Positions 11,401 through 21,901 of a stretch of 64,000 bases of DNA are shown here, one piece after another. How positions within the stretch are numbered: position 1 is the first letter of the stretch; each line of letters opens with the position of its first letter. The notes below the pieces were generated by a model. It had not been told where the DNA came from, did no database searches, and worked only from the letters and a program-made list of their open reading frames with translations. The translations under genes were made by a program, and so were the position numbers. Source of the DNA: Pleurodeles waltl. Its lineage: Eukaryota > Chordata > Amphibia > Caudata > Salamandridae. The stretch covers positions 531,792,313-531,856,312 of the forward strand of contig NC_090448.1 in NCBI RefSeq assembly GCF_031143425.1, read 5' to 3'.

Positions 11401-13420
11401 CCTCACATTTCTGTGGCAGAAAGTTCTGGAATCTGGGAGGAGCCACAAATTTCATTCCACCCAGCATTCCCCCAAGTCTCCCGATAAAAATGATACCTCA
11501 CTTGCGTGGGTAGGCCTAGCGCCCGCGACAGGAAACGCCCCAAAGCGCAACGTGGACACCACCAAAATTTTGGAAGAAAACAGACCTGTTTTTAGCGAAG
11601 TGCCTACCTGTAGATTTTGGCCTGTAGCTCAGCCGCCACCTAGGGAAACCTACCAAACCTGTGCATTTCTGAAAACTAGAGACCTAGGGGAATCCAAGGA
11701 GGGGTGACTGGCGGGGCTCGGACCAGGTTCTGTTACCCAGAATCCTTTGCAAAGCTCAAAAATTGGCTAAAAAAACACATGTTCCTCACATTTCTGTGGC
11801 AGAAAGTTCTGGAATCTGAGAGGAGCCACAAATTTCCTTCCACCCAGCGTTCCCCCACGTCTCCCGATAAAAATGATACCTCACTTGTGTGGGTAGGCCT
11901 AGCGCCCGCGACAGGAAACGCCCCAAAGCGCAACGTGGACACATCACAGAAAACAGACCTGTTTTTAGCAAAGTGCCTACCTGTAGATTTTGGCCTGTAG
12001 CTCAGCCGCCACCTAGGGAAACCTACCAAACCTGTGCATTTCTGAAAACTAGAGACCTAGGGGAATCCAAGGAGGGGTGACTGGCGGGGCTCGGACCAGG
12101 TTCTGTTACCCAGAATCCTTTGCAAAGCTCAAAAATTGGCTAAAAAAACACATGTTCCTCACATTTCTGTGGCAGAAAGTTCTGGAATCTGGGAGGAGCC
12201 ACAAATTTCCTTCCACCCAGCGTTCCCCCAAGTCTCCCGATAAAAATGATACCTCACTTGCGTGGGTAGGCCTAGCGCCCGCGACAGGAAACGCCCCAAA
12301 GCGCAACGTGGACACCACCAAAATTTTGGAAGAAAACAGACCTGTTTTTAGCGAAGTGCCTACCTGTAGATTTTGGCCTGTAGCTCAGCCGCCACCTAGG
12401 GAAACCTACCAAACCTGTGCATTTCTGAAAACTAGAGACCTAGGGGAATCCAAGGAGGGGTGACTGGCGGGGCTCGGACCAGGTTCTGTTACCCAGAATC
12501 CTTTGCAAAGCTCAAAAATTGGCTAAAAAAACACATGTTCCTCACATTTCTGTGGCAGAAAGTTCTGGAATCTGAGAGGAGCCACAAATTTCCTTCCACC
12601 CAGCGTTCCCCCACGTCTCCCGATAAAAATGATACCTCACTTGTGTGGGTAGGCCTAGCGCCCGCGACAGGAAACGCCCCAAAGCGCAACGTGGACACAT
12701 CACAGAAAACAGACCTGTTTTTAGCAAAGTGCCTACCTGTAGATTTTGGCCTGTAGCTCAGCCGCCACCTAGGGAAACCTACCAAACCTGTGCATTTCTG
12801 AAAACTAGAGACCTAGGGGAATCCAAGGAGGGGTGACTGGCGGGGCTCGGACCAGGTTCTGTTACCCAGAATCCTTTGCAAAGCTCAAAAATTGGCTAAA
12901 AAAACACATGTTCCTCACATTTCTGTGGCAGAAAGTTCTGGAATCTGGGAGGAGCCACAAATTTCCTTCCACCCAGCGTTCCCCCAAGTCTCCCGATAAA
13001 AATGATACCTCACTTGCGTGGGTAGGCCTAGCGCCCGCGACAGGAAACGCCCCAAAGCGCAACGTGGACACCACCAAAATTTTGGAAGAAAACAGACCTG
13101 TTTTTAGCGAAGTGCCTACCTGTAGATTTTGGCCTGTAGCTCAGCCACCACCTGGGGAAACCTACCAAACCTGTGCATTTCTGAAAACTAGAGACCTAGG
13201 GGAATCCAAGATGGGGTGACTTGAGGGGCTCTGACCAGGTTCTGTTACCCAGAATCCTTTCCAAACCTCAAATATTGGCTAAAACAACGCATTTTTCACA
13301 CATTTCGGTGACAGAAAGTTCTGGAATCTGAGTGGAGCCACAAATTTCCTTCCACCCAGCGTTCCCCCAAGTCTCCCGATAAAAATGATACCTCAGTTGT
13401 GTGGGTGGGCCAGGTGCCTC
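8460..13420. repeat. Satellite-like array with a 756-bp higher-order repeat
   Basis: About 13 units, each carrying TGGGTAGGCCTAGCGCCCGC, starting near 8501, 8874, 9247, 9620, 9992, 10376, 10748, 11132, 11504, 11888, 12260, 12644 and 13016. A fourteenth, degenerate unit follows near 13399. The first spacings are 373 bp. After that, spacings alternate 372 and 384 bp, giving a 756-bp dimer of type A (ACATCACAGAAAAC) and type B (ACCACCAAAATTTTGGAAG). Units are nearly identical. Short open frames recur in every unit, but I treat them as repeat shadows. Confidence 0.92.
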
Positions 13421-14623
13421 CAACAGAATAAGGCCCAAAACTTGTAGAGATACAGGGGATAGTACTGCGAGTTTATAAGGACATATTCTTATATACTGAC
13501 TCTGCTTTGGGGACCCACATACGTGAGGTGTCATTTTATTTGGGAGACTGAGGGGAACACTGGGGAGTAGGAATTTTGTGCTGGAGTGGTGATCGTACGA
13601 AGAAAAGTCAGGAAAATATGTTTTTTTTAAGCACATTTTGAGGTTTACAGAGGAGTCTGGGTAAGAAAATGTTGGGGGATCCACGCAAGCCACTCCTCCC
13701 TAGACTCCTTGGGGTGTCTAGTTTTAAAAAATGTCTGGGTTTGGTAGGTTTCCCTAGATGAAGGCCGCACACAGGACCAAAAACATAGGTGCCCTCTCCC
13801 CCCCCAAACACAGGTAGTTTTGTAATATATCGTTTTGATGTGCCCACATACGTCCGTGATGTGCCAAACACTAAAATTTTGAAAAGAAACACACTTAGGT
13901 TATGTGAAAAAGACCCCTCACCCACCAACCAAGTTGGTGGCATGCTTCATCATCGGGGTCCCACCTGAGGCACCTAGCGTGTCATAGGTGTGCTGCGACG
14001 CCTGATTACAGCGGAGCAGGTTTGGTCATTTTTACCACACATACTGGTTGGATTTGGCACGAGGGTGAGTGATGGTTCAGTGGATCAAATTTTACTAACA
14101 AGAGCTTTCACAAAAATGAAAAGCACTGTTAGTAACTGAAAGGCAAAAAACTGAACCAATGACTCACAGCTCGTGAGCTGTAAAGCCGCGACAAGGCACC
14201 AACCGCTTTACAGTCCATTCACACAACTTTCATACATGACACACACAAGGCCATTCACACCGCCAGCCACGGGCCCAGCACATTACAACACTCACATCGA
14301 CAGACAGCGCCACTCAAGGGCCCATCACTTACATACGCCCACATGCCTGATACAACAATCACACCAGCTGATGGGAGTGTGTGGACTGGTGTTTGGCTTG
14401 CAGTGTGTTGCAGTAGCCAACATCAAGTCAATATGTACAGTCTCAGCCAAGCCCCACTCCACACACAATGGCATCATATTTTTTTTTTTTTTAACAGAGG
14501 AACCCCTAACTAAGTAGAAAGAATTACAAAACAACAAACACAAAAGCTCTAACTAACAACATGACAGAAATGCTAACCATGAAACTAAACACATGAAAAT
14601 ACAAAACAGACATGAGTTTACAC
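13421..14623. other. Decayed array edge and 3' region of the piggyBac transposase
   Basis: The first part is a degraded continuation of the array. From about 14170 it is A/C-rich sequence downstream of the transposase stop, with a T run at 14480-14491. No gene is supported. Confidence 0.5.
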
Positions 14624-16417
14624 TCATGGTTGTTCCCAGAAATTCTTCTGGGTGTGGTAATTCTTAAAACAAGCACCGACACACAGCCCAGGCTTTGAAG
14701 GACAATCTGGGCAGTACATTCGAGACTCCCTCCGGATACCTCTTCGAAAACACACTCTACATTTCTTAGCTGGAAAGTCTTTTTTGGGTGTGGGAGGAAT
14801 GTGCTCAGCAAAGTGGCGATCTTTCAATCTAGCCACATCCTCCACCACTGCTTCTCTAGGAACTCTGGCCTGTTCCACCACAATAAGGCTCTCTATCACT
14901 GACTCCTGAAATTTCACAAATGTCATCTTTGAGTCTGGAGACCTATCCCTAAACACAATAAAAGCATTGAAGGTTGCTAAGTGGAAGAGGTGAAGTGCTA
15001 ACTTCTTATACCAAACATAAGACTTACGAATAGCAGTATAAGGTTCCAACCTCTGGTCAACTCTATCTACACCTCCCATGTGCTTATTATAATCTAAAAT
15101 GCACACAGGTTTGCGCACTTCAGCAACCTGGCCCCAAACAGTCACAGGGGAAGTACTCTCATCATGGATGGTACTTAGCATGTAGACATCCCTCTTGTCT
15201 GAAAATTTCAAAGCTAGCAGCTCCTCGTTCCGCAAGGCACAGCACTGTCCCCTCTCAAGTTTTTTATAGACAAGCTCCCTTGGATAGCCTTTCCGGTTAG
15301 AACGGATTGTGCCACAAGCAACTGTGTCCACTCTAAACAATTCCTTGAACAACTGCACACCAGTGTAGAAGTTATCTACATACAAATGGTGACCTTTGTT
15401 GAACAGTCGTCTACCAAGATCCCACACTATTTTCTCAGTAACTCCAAAAGTGGGAGGACAACCAGGGGGGTCAATATTGGAATCCCTACCAGTGTACACA
15501 CGGAAACTATACACATATCCTGTCCTACTTTCAGACAGCATATACAATTTAATTCCATATCGTGCCCTTTTGCTAGGAATGTACTGCCTAAAAACCAAAC
15601 GACCCTTGAAGAGGACCAAAGACTCGTCCACACTTATCTCTTTGCCTGGAACATAGACCTCCGAAAACCGATCTACAAAATGATCAAGGACAGGCCTAAT
15701 CTTAAAAAGACGGTCAGAATCTGGGTGATCTCGTGGCAAGGCTAATGCATTGTCAACAAAATGCAGCATCCTAAGAAGAAGCAAATACCGATTACGACTC
15801 ATGGTAGCTGGAAATATAGCTGTTGCCATCAAGGGACTAGTAGACCAATAAGAAGCCAGTGACGGCTTCCTTATCAACCCCATCAAAAAAGTCAAACCCA
15901 AAAACTTTTTTAGCTCCTCCAAATTTGTGGGAATCCACTGGGCAGCTCTAGAGTGTGGCCTAAGTCTAGCAGCGTTGTCCCTCAAATGCTGCTCCGCATA
16001 CAAATTAGTCTGCTCAACAATCTCTTCCAAAAACACATCATCCATGAATAACTCAAAGAAATTGATAGGCATAAAGTTCTCTGTATTGGCGTTACACCCC
16101 GGGAGACCAGTAAAGGCAGGCAACTCTGGCTGCTCCATGTTTGGGGCAACCCAGACATCAGGTCTTCTAACGGGAAACCTTTCAGCCCCAGGTTGCTGCA
16201 CTATTGGCACATCAATGTCCTCCTCTAAAACAGAACCTTCATCTGCACTGAGTGTGGCTTCATCATCAGAAGATTCCCCTCCAACAGAAACATCACTGCC
16301 AGAATCTCTGACTTCCTCCTCTGCCTCAGATGCAGAGTCCGTCTCATAGTCATGATCAGACTGTGACTCAAAAAGCATACCAACCACCTGCTGAGCGGTC
16401 ATCCTGCGGCTAGCCAT
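14624..16417 (-). CDS. piggyBac transposase, apparently intact (597 aa)
   Basis: DDE-type transposase that excises and inserts piggyBac at TTAA. I choose the start at 16417 (MASRRMTAQQ); the open frame extends 40 residues further upstream but that part does not look conserved. Visible catalytic aspartates are D264 (in ISVDES), D348 (in YVDNFYTG), D451 (in HMGGVD) and D454, spaced almost as in the classical enzyme. The first 80 residues are acidic and probably disordered. The C terminus has a cysteine-rich zinc module (C553, C556, C569, C572, C579, C583, H588) of the kind that binds the transposon end. No stop or frameshift is present, unlike most genes around it, which agrees with a recent insertion. 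Whether it is active is not known. Confidence 0.93.
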   Translation of the reverse strand: MASRRMTAQQVVGMLFESQSDHDYETDSASEAEEEVRDSGSDVSVGGESSDDEATLSADEGSVLEEDIDVPIVQQPGAERFPVRRPDVWVAPNMEQPELPAFTGLPGCNANTENFMPINFFELFMDDVFLEEIVEQTNLYAEQHLRDNAARLRPHSRAAQWIPTNLEELKKFLGLTFLMGLIRKPSLASYWSTSPLMATAIFPATMSRNRYLLLLRMLHFVDNALALPRDHPDSDRLFKIRPVLDHFVDRFSEVYVPGKEISVDESLVLFKGRLVFRQYIPSKRARYGIKLYMLSESRTGYVYSFRVYTGRDSNIDPPGCPPTFGVTEKIVWDLGRRLFNKGHHLYVDNFYTGVQLFKELFRVDTVACGTIRSNRKGYPRELVYKKLERGQCCALRNEELLALKFSDKRDVYMLSTIHDESTSPVTVWGQVAEVRKPVCILDYNKHMGGVDRVDQRLEPYTAIRKSYVWYKKLALHLFHLATFNAFIVFRDRSPDSKMTFVKFQESVIESLIVVEQARVPREAVVEDVARLKDRHFAEHIPPTPKKDFPAKKCRVCFRRGIRRESRMYCPDCPSKPGLCVGACFKNYHTQKNFWEQP

Positions 16418-16959
16418 GATCTCTCCTGCTAAAATTAACTGGACAAATTCACCACCAACAACCAGCACTGTGTAAGACAAGTAACAAAGTGTAGCTTTGT
16501 TAGTAAGAGTTACAAACTCAAAAACTATACCGGTCACTTGCCTGAAAAAGCTTGATTCACCAGCAACTACACAGCAATCACCAATGATATCCCACTAAAA
16601 AGAAAGAAAGAAAGGCAAATTAGAAATAAGACACAACAAATATCATTGTGCACAAACCTAAGGACAATTTCACACACAATCCTGCATTTAGTACACCCCC
16701 TACAAACATGTCATTCATGCATGGCAACAATACTCCTTTGGAGTAAATTGTTTTTACTTACCTAAAACATGCAACTGTGCAAACTGCAGGTCAACCACCG
16801 CCAAAACCGCAAGGAGCCACAGCAAATAAAGCAAAAGCTTTGAACTAGAACAAAAAGGAGGAATTTTTTTTTTATCACAAATGCAAAGACTTCTTCAGTT
16901 GACAAACACCCCACCATCAAACATTTTAGAAATTGGTGCCTAAGTGGATTCTGTCATAG
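16418..16959 (-). promoter_or_regulatory. Upstream region of the piggyBac transposase
   Basis: A 540-bp non-repetitive stretch between the transposase start and the GC-rich array, so it should hold the 5' untranslated region and promoter. I see no clear TATA box. Confidence 0.35.
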
Positions 16960-19860
16960 GGGCAGATGGGCCTACTAAAAAAATAGGCCTGTCTGCCCCA
17001 AGGAAGCCAGAAAATACCTTTAGTACTGTGTCCCCATGGAGAGCGACCCTTGCCAAAGGGGACAGCCCTCAAACAAAAAAAAACACAAAAAACACACACA
17101 ACACTATCCCTGGTGCCTAAGTGGCTTCTGCCCCCTTGGGGGCAGGTGGGCCTAAGAAAATAGGCCCATCTGCCCCCAGGGGGTGTAGAAATGGCCAACA
17201 GGTCAATGCCCCCCTTGGGGGGGCGCCCCGTGACCAAGGGGACGCCCCCCCACAAAAATAAACACATAAAAAAAAATCCCTGGCGTTCTAGTGGTTTCTG
17301 CCCCCCTTGGGGGCAGATCAGCCTAAAAATAATAGGCTGATCTGTCTCCAAGGGGTGCAGAAATGGCCTGGGTACATGTGCCCCCAAAGTGGGGGGCGAC
17401 CCTTGCCCAAACCCCCCCCCATCCACTAACACACACACACACACACACTATCCATGGTGTCTACGTCGCTTCTGCCCCCCTTGGGGGCAGGTGGGTCTAG
17501 AAAAATAGGCCCATCTGCCCCCAGGGGGGGCAGAAATGGCCAACAGGTCAATGCCCCCCTTGGGGGGGTGCCCCGTGCCCGAGGGGACGCCCCCCCACAA
17601 AAATAAACACATAAAAAAAAATCCCTGGCGTTCTAGTGGTTTCTGCCCCCCTTGGGGGCAGATCAGCCTAAAAATAATAGGCTGATCTGTCTCCAAGGGG
17701 TGCAGAAATGGCCTGGGTACATGTGCCCCCAAAGTGGGGGGCGACCCTTGCCCAAGCCCCCCCCCATCCACTAACACACACACACACACACACACTATCC
17801 CTGGTGTCTACGTGGCTTCTGCCCCCCTTGGGGGCAGGTGGGTCTAGAAAAATAGGCCCATCTGCCCCCAGGGGGGGCAGAAATGGCCAACAGGTCAATG
17901 CCCCCCTTGGGGGGGCGCCCCGTGCCCGAGGGGACGCCCCCCCACAAAAATAAACACATTAAAAAAAATCCCTGGCGTTCTAGTGGTTTCTGCCCCCCTT
18001 GGGGGCAGATCAGCCTAAAAATAATAGGCTGATCTGTCTCCAAGGGGTGCAGAAATGGCCTGGGTACATGTGCCCCCAAAGTGGGGGGCGACCCTTGCCC
18101 AAGCCCCCCCCCATCCACTAACACACACACACACACACACTATCCCTGGTGTCTACGTGGCTTCTGCCCCCCTTGGGGGCAGGTGGGTCTAGAAAAATAG
18201 GCCCATCTGCCCCCAGGGGGGGCAGAAATGGCCAACAGGTCAATGCCCCCCTTGGGGGGGCGCCCCGTGCCCGAGGGGACGCCCCCCCACAAAAATAAAC
18301 ACATTAAAAAAAATCCCTGGCGTTCTAGTGGTTTCTGCCCCCCTTGGGGGCAGATCAGCCTAAAAATAATAGGCTGATCTGTCTCCAAGGGGTGCAGAAA
18401 TGGCCTGGGTACATGTGCCCCCAAAGTGGGGGGCGACCCTTGCCCAAGCCCCCCCCCCATCCACTAACACACACACACACACACACTATCCCTGGTGTCT
18501 ACGTGGCTTCTGCCCCCCTTGGGGGCAGGTGGGTCTAGAAAAATAGGCCCATCTGCCCCCAGGGGGGGCAGAAATGGCCAACAGGTCAATGCCCCCCTTG
18601 GGGGGGCGCCCCGTGCCCGAGGGGACGCCCCCCCACAAAAATAAACACATTAAAAAAAATCCCTGGCGTTCTAGTGGTTTCTGCCCCCCTTGGGGGCAGA
18701 TCAGCCTAAAAATAATAGGCTGATCTGTCTCCAAGGGGTGCAGAAATGGCCTGGGTACATGTGCCCCCAAAGTGGGGGCGACCCTTGCCCAAGCCCCCCC
18801 CCCATCCACTAACACACACACACACACACACTATCCCTGGTGTCTACGTGGCTTCTGCCCCCCTTGGGGGCAGGTGGGTCTAGAAAAATAGGCCCATCTG
18901 CCCCCAGGGGGGGCAGAAATGGCCAACAGGTCAATGCCCCCCTTGGGGGGGCGCCCCGTGCCCAAGGGGACACCCCCCCACAAAAATAAACACATAAAAA
19001 AAAATCCCTGGCGTTCTAGTGGTTTCTGCCCCCCTTGGGGGCAGATCAGCCTAAAAATAATAGGCTGATCTGTCTCCAAGGGGTGCAGAAATGGCCTGGG
19101 TACATGTGCCCCCAAAGTGGGGGGCGACCCTTGCCCAAGCCCCCCCCCATCCACTAACACACACACACACACACACACTATCCCTGGTGTCTACGTGGCT
19201 TCTGCCCCCCTTGGGGGCAGGTGGGTCTAGAAAAATAGGCCCATCTGCCCCCAGGGGGGGCAGAAATGGCCAACAGGTCAATGCCCCCCTTGGGGGGGCG
19301 CCCCGTGCCCATGGGGACGCCCCCCCACAAAAATAAACACATAAAAAAACATCCCTGGCGTTCTAGTGGTTTCTGCCCCCCTTGGGGCAGATCAACCTAA
19401 AAATAATAGGCTGATCTGCCCTCAAGGGGGGCAGAAATGGCCCTAAAAGACATGCCCCCCAAAGGGGAGCGACCCTTGCCCAAGGGGGCGCCCCCCCCAT
19501 CCACTACACACACAATCCCTGGTGCCTAAGTGGCTTCTGCCCCCCTTGGGGGCAGATGGACCTAAAAAAAATAGGCCGATCTGCCCCCAAGGGGGGCAGA
19601 AATGGCCAACAGTTCTCTGCCCCCTTGGGGGGGGCGCCCCTTGCCCAAGGGGGCACCCCCTCCCAACATACCTGCACAGAAAATATAATTCCCTGGTGAT
19701 CCAGTGGTTTCTGCCCCCCTTGGGGGCAGATCCGCCTAAAAAGTAGGCCAATCTGCCCCCAAGGGGGGCAGAAATGGCCGTAACAAATTGCCCCCACAAG
19801 GGGAGCGACCCTTGCCCAAGGGGCCGCTCCCCGCAAACAAGAAACAGTAAAGAACAAAAA
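16960..19860. repeat. GC-rich hairpin array, about 346-bp units
   Basis: Six well-conserved boundaries near 17455, 17802, 18147, 18493, 18838 and 19195 give spacings of 345-357 bp, with more diverged units at both edges. Each unit has two related halves. Both halves contain CTGCCCCC...GGGGGCAG palindromes; one contains GATCAGCCTA...TAGGCTGATC. A CA microsatellite of varying length lies between units. Open frames through the array are repeat artefacts. Confidence 0.9.
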
Positions 19861-19874
19861 AAAAAAAAAATCCC

Positions 19875-20308
19875 TGGTGTCTAGTGGGCATTCCTGCTGC
19901 CCGATCGCAATGCGATCGGGCAGCAGGAATGCTCAAAGAGACACCGGGGGAAAGGAAAAGCCTTTCCTTTCCCCCGGTGCCTCTTTAGCCCAAACCCCCC
20001 ACCCACCGGGAAGAGGAACTCACCTCTTTCCTCGTCGCCGCACAGGAAGCAAATGGCTTCCTGTGCGGCGAAATCCCCATAATGAAGTCAGCGCGCGATC
20101 GCGCGCTGACGTCATTATGGGGGGGTGGGGGGGTCGGGGGTGGAAGGGGAAGGGCTTCCCCTTCCATCCCTGACTTTGGGGGGGTGGGGGGAAGCACACA
20201 GAGGGAGCGAGAGCGCTCCCTCTGGGCTGTGTGCCGAGGACGTAGTGGTTACGTCCTCGGCACAGCAGCACTGTGCCGCGGGACGTAACCACTACGTCCG
20301 CGGCACAG
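19875..20308. repeat. Chain of eight hairpins at the piggyBac right end
   Basis: Consecutive, near-perfect inverted repeats lie at 19888-19932, 19942-19979, 20036-20070, 20075-20122, 20141-20166, 20199-20224, 20231-20263 and 20271-20308, with arms of about 11-24 bp. The last two share the core GACGTA/TACGTC. They end six bases before the TTAA. Confidence 0.9.
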
Positions 20309-20314
20309 AAGGGG
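20302..20314 (-). repeat. piggyBac right terminal inverted repeat
   Basis: Reads CCCCTTCTGTGCC on the minus strand, immediately inside TTAA 20315-20318. It overlaps the last hairpin. Confidence 0.75.
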
Positions 20315-20368
20315 TTAAGTATGGACAGGGTGACAAAGTGGGACAGTAGGATGACAATCAGGGTGGTC

Positions 20369-21901
20369 TCATTTCTTGGCAGGGGTCTTGGCATTGTGCT
20401 CTGTCTTGTTCCTGGATCTCAGGGACCGTTTGGGGGGTGGTTCTCCCTCTGCAGGGGGTGGGGTGCTGGTGTGGTGGTCCTGTGGCGGGGTGTCTTGTCC
20501 ACTAGCGCCGGCGGAGGTGGTGGGCAGTTCCTCATCCATGCTAGTGTCAGGGGCCCCTTGTAGTCCCACAGTGTCCCTCCTGGTGTTGAGTACTTCATTC
20601 AGCACCCCTACGATGGTGCCCAGGGTGGAGCTGATGGTTCTGAGTTCCTCCCTAAAGCCCATATACTGTTCCTCCTGCAGGCGCTGGGTCTCCTGAAACT
20701 TGGCCAGTACCTTTGCCATCGTCTCCTGGGAGTGGTGGTAGGCTCCCATGATGGAGGAGAGGGCCTTGTGGAGAGTGGGTTCCCTTGGCTTGTCCGCCCC
20801 CTGTCGCACAGCAGCCCTCCCAGTTCCCCTGTGTTCCTGGGCCTCCGTCCCCTGGACCGTGTGCCCACTGCCACTGCCACTGCCCCCAGGTCCCTGTTGT
20901 TGTTGGGGTGGTGGGTTAGCCTGGGTTCCCTGTAGTGATGGACACACAGCTGATTGACGTGTTTTGGGATCGGAGGTATGGGCCCCCTGGGTGGGTGCTG
21001 TGCTGGTGTTTCCAGAGGGGGGAAGCTCTGTAGTGGCCTGTGACTGTGTGAGGGGAACCGACTGTCCCGAGGTCCCCGATGGGCCGGGCTGGTCATCTAG
21101 ATCCAGTTTGACAGAGGTGCTGTCATCACTGTGGGCCTCTTCTGTTGGTGGTGTGGACATGTGTGGACCCTCCTGTCCGGTGACTTTGGGTAGGGGTCCT
21201 GCAGGGTTATAAAAGGATGTTTATTACATCTGTGTGTGGCATGGTGTGCAATGGGTGGGTGACTGTGTACCCCAGTGCTTGCATTCCTGTGTGGGACCTT
21301 GTGTGATGATGTTTTAGGGGGTGTATGGGTATGTGCAGTGGGCATGCTTTAGTGATGGGTGTCCATGCTTTGTTTTTGCAGGCAGGGCTTGGTGTTTGGA
21401 TGTGTGGTTTGTGATGTTGGGACATATGTGAGGAGTTGGAGTGCTGGGGGTGAGGGTGAGGGTGGGGGTATGTGCTGGCAGTCAGGTAGGGTGGGGGATG
21501 TAATAGTTAAGATTTATCTTACCAGAGTCCATTCCTCCACCTACTCCTGCGAGGCCCTCAGGATGCAGTATAGCCAAGACCTGCTCCTCCCATGTTGTTA
21601 GTTGTGGGGGAGGAGGTGGGGGTCCGCCACCAGTCCGCTGAACCGCCAGGTGGTGTCTTGAGACCACGGAACGCACCTTCCCCCGTAGGTCGTTCCACCT
21701 CTTCCTGATGTCCTCCCGATTTCTTGGGTGCTGTCCCACTGCGTTGACCCTGTCCACTATTCTTCACCATAGCTCAATCTTCCTTGCAATGGAGGTGTGC
21801 TTCACCTGTGCTCCGAATAGCTGTGGCTCTACCCGGACGATTTCCTCCACCATGACCCTGAGCTCCTCCTCCGAGAACCTGGAGTTTCTTTGCCGTGCCA
21901 T
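20369..21901 (-). pseudogene. Harbinger Myb/SANT-like gene M2, copy 1 (one nonsense change)
   Basis: Exon 1 is 21523-21901 (ATG at 21901, donor GTAAG) and exon 2 is 20369-21198 after a CTGCAG acceptor. It encodes an N-terminal Myb/SANT-like domain, a Pro/Gln/Ser-rich middle, a probable coiled coil and a basic C terminus. The only obvious lesion is TGA near 21771 where copy 2 has CGA, a typical CpG decay. Its poly(A) signal is cut off by the piggyBac. See copy 2 (37119-38651) for the uninterrupted version. Confidence 0.82.

Larger units (their letters stand above)
7394..20314 (-). mobile_element. piggyBac DNA transposon with internal satellite arrays (12.9 kb)
   Basis: Flanked by the TTAA duplication typical of piggyBac (7390-7393 and 20315-20318). 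Copy 2 has a single TTAA at 37065-37068 with the same flanks, so the boundaries are exact. Ends are short inverted repeats beginning CCCCTTC, with TGCC close behind. It contains a 597-residue piggyBac transposase on the minus strand, a 373/384-bp satellite-like array on its left, a GC-rich 346-bp array on its right and a chain of hairpins at the right end. Autonomous piggyBac elements are usually a few kilobases; most of the extra length here is tandem repeat. Confidence 0.93.

Noticed and set aside
8502..13219. Repeated open frames of 60-128 residues on both strands through the 373-bp array
   Set aside because: They recur once per unit with the repeat period, on both strands, and match no protein family. 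They are by-products of the tandem repeat.
8460..13420. CRISPR-like array
   Set aside because: Units of 373-384 bp are tandem satellite monomers without short spacers, and the setting is a eukaryotic transposon.
16418..16537. Longer piggyBac transposase start at 16537
   Set aside because: The additional 40 residues are hydrophobic and unlike the acidic N termini of piggyBac transposases. The start at 16417 leads straight into such an acidic region.
16926..19857. Gly/Pro-rich open frames in the GC-rich array
   Set aside because: They follow the repeat period, are rich in poly-C/poly-G codons and appear on both strands.
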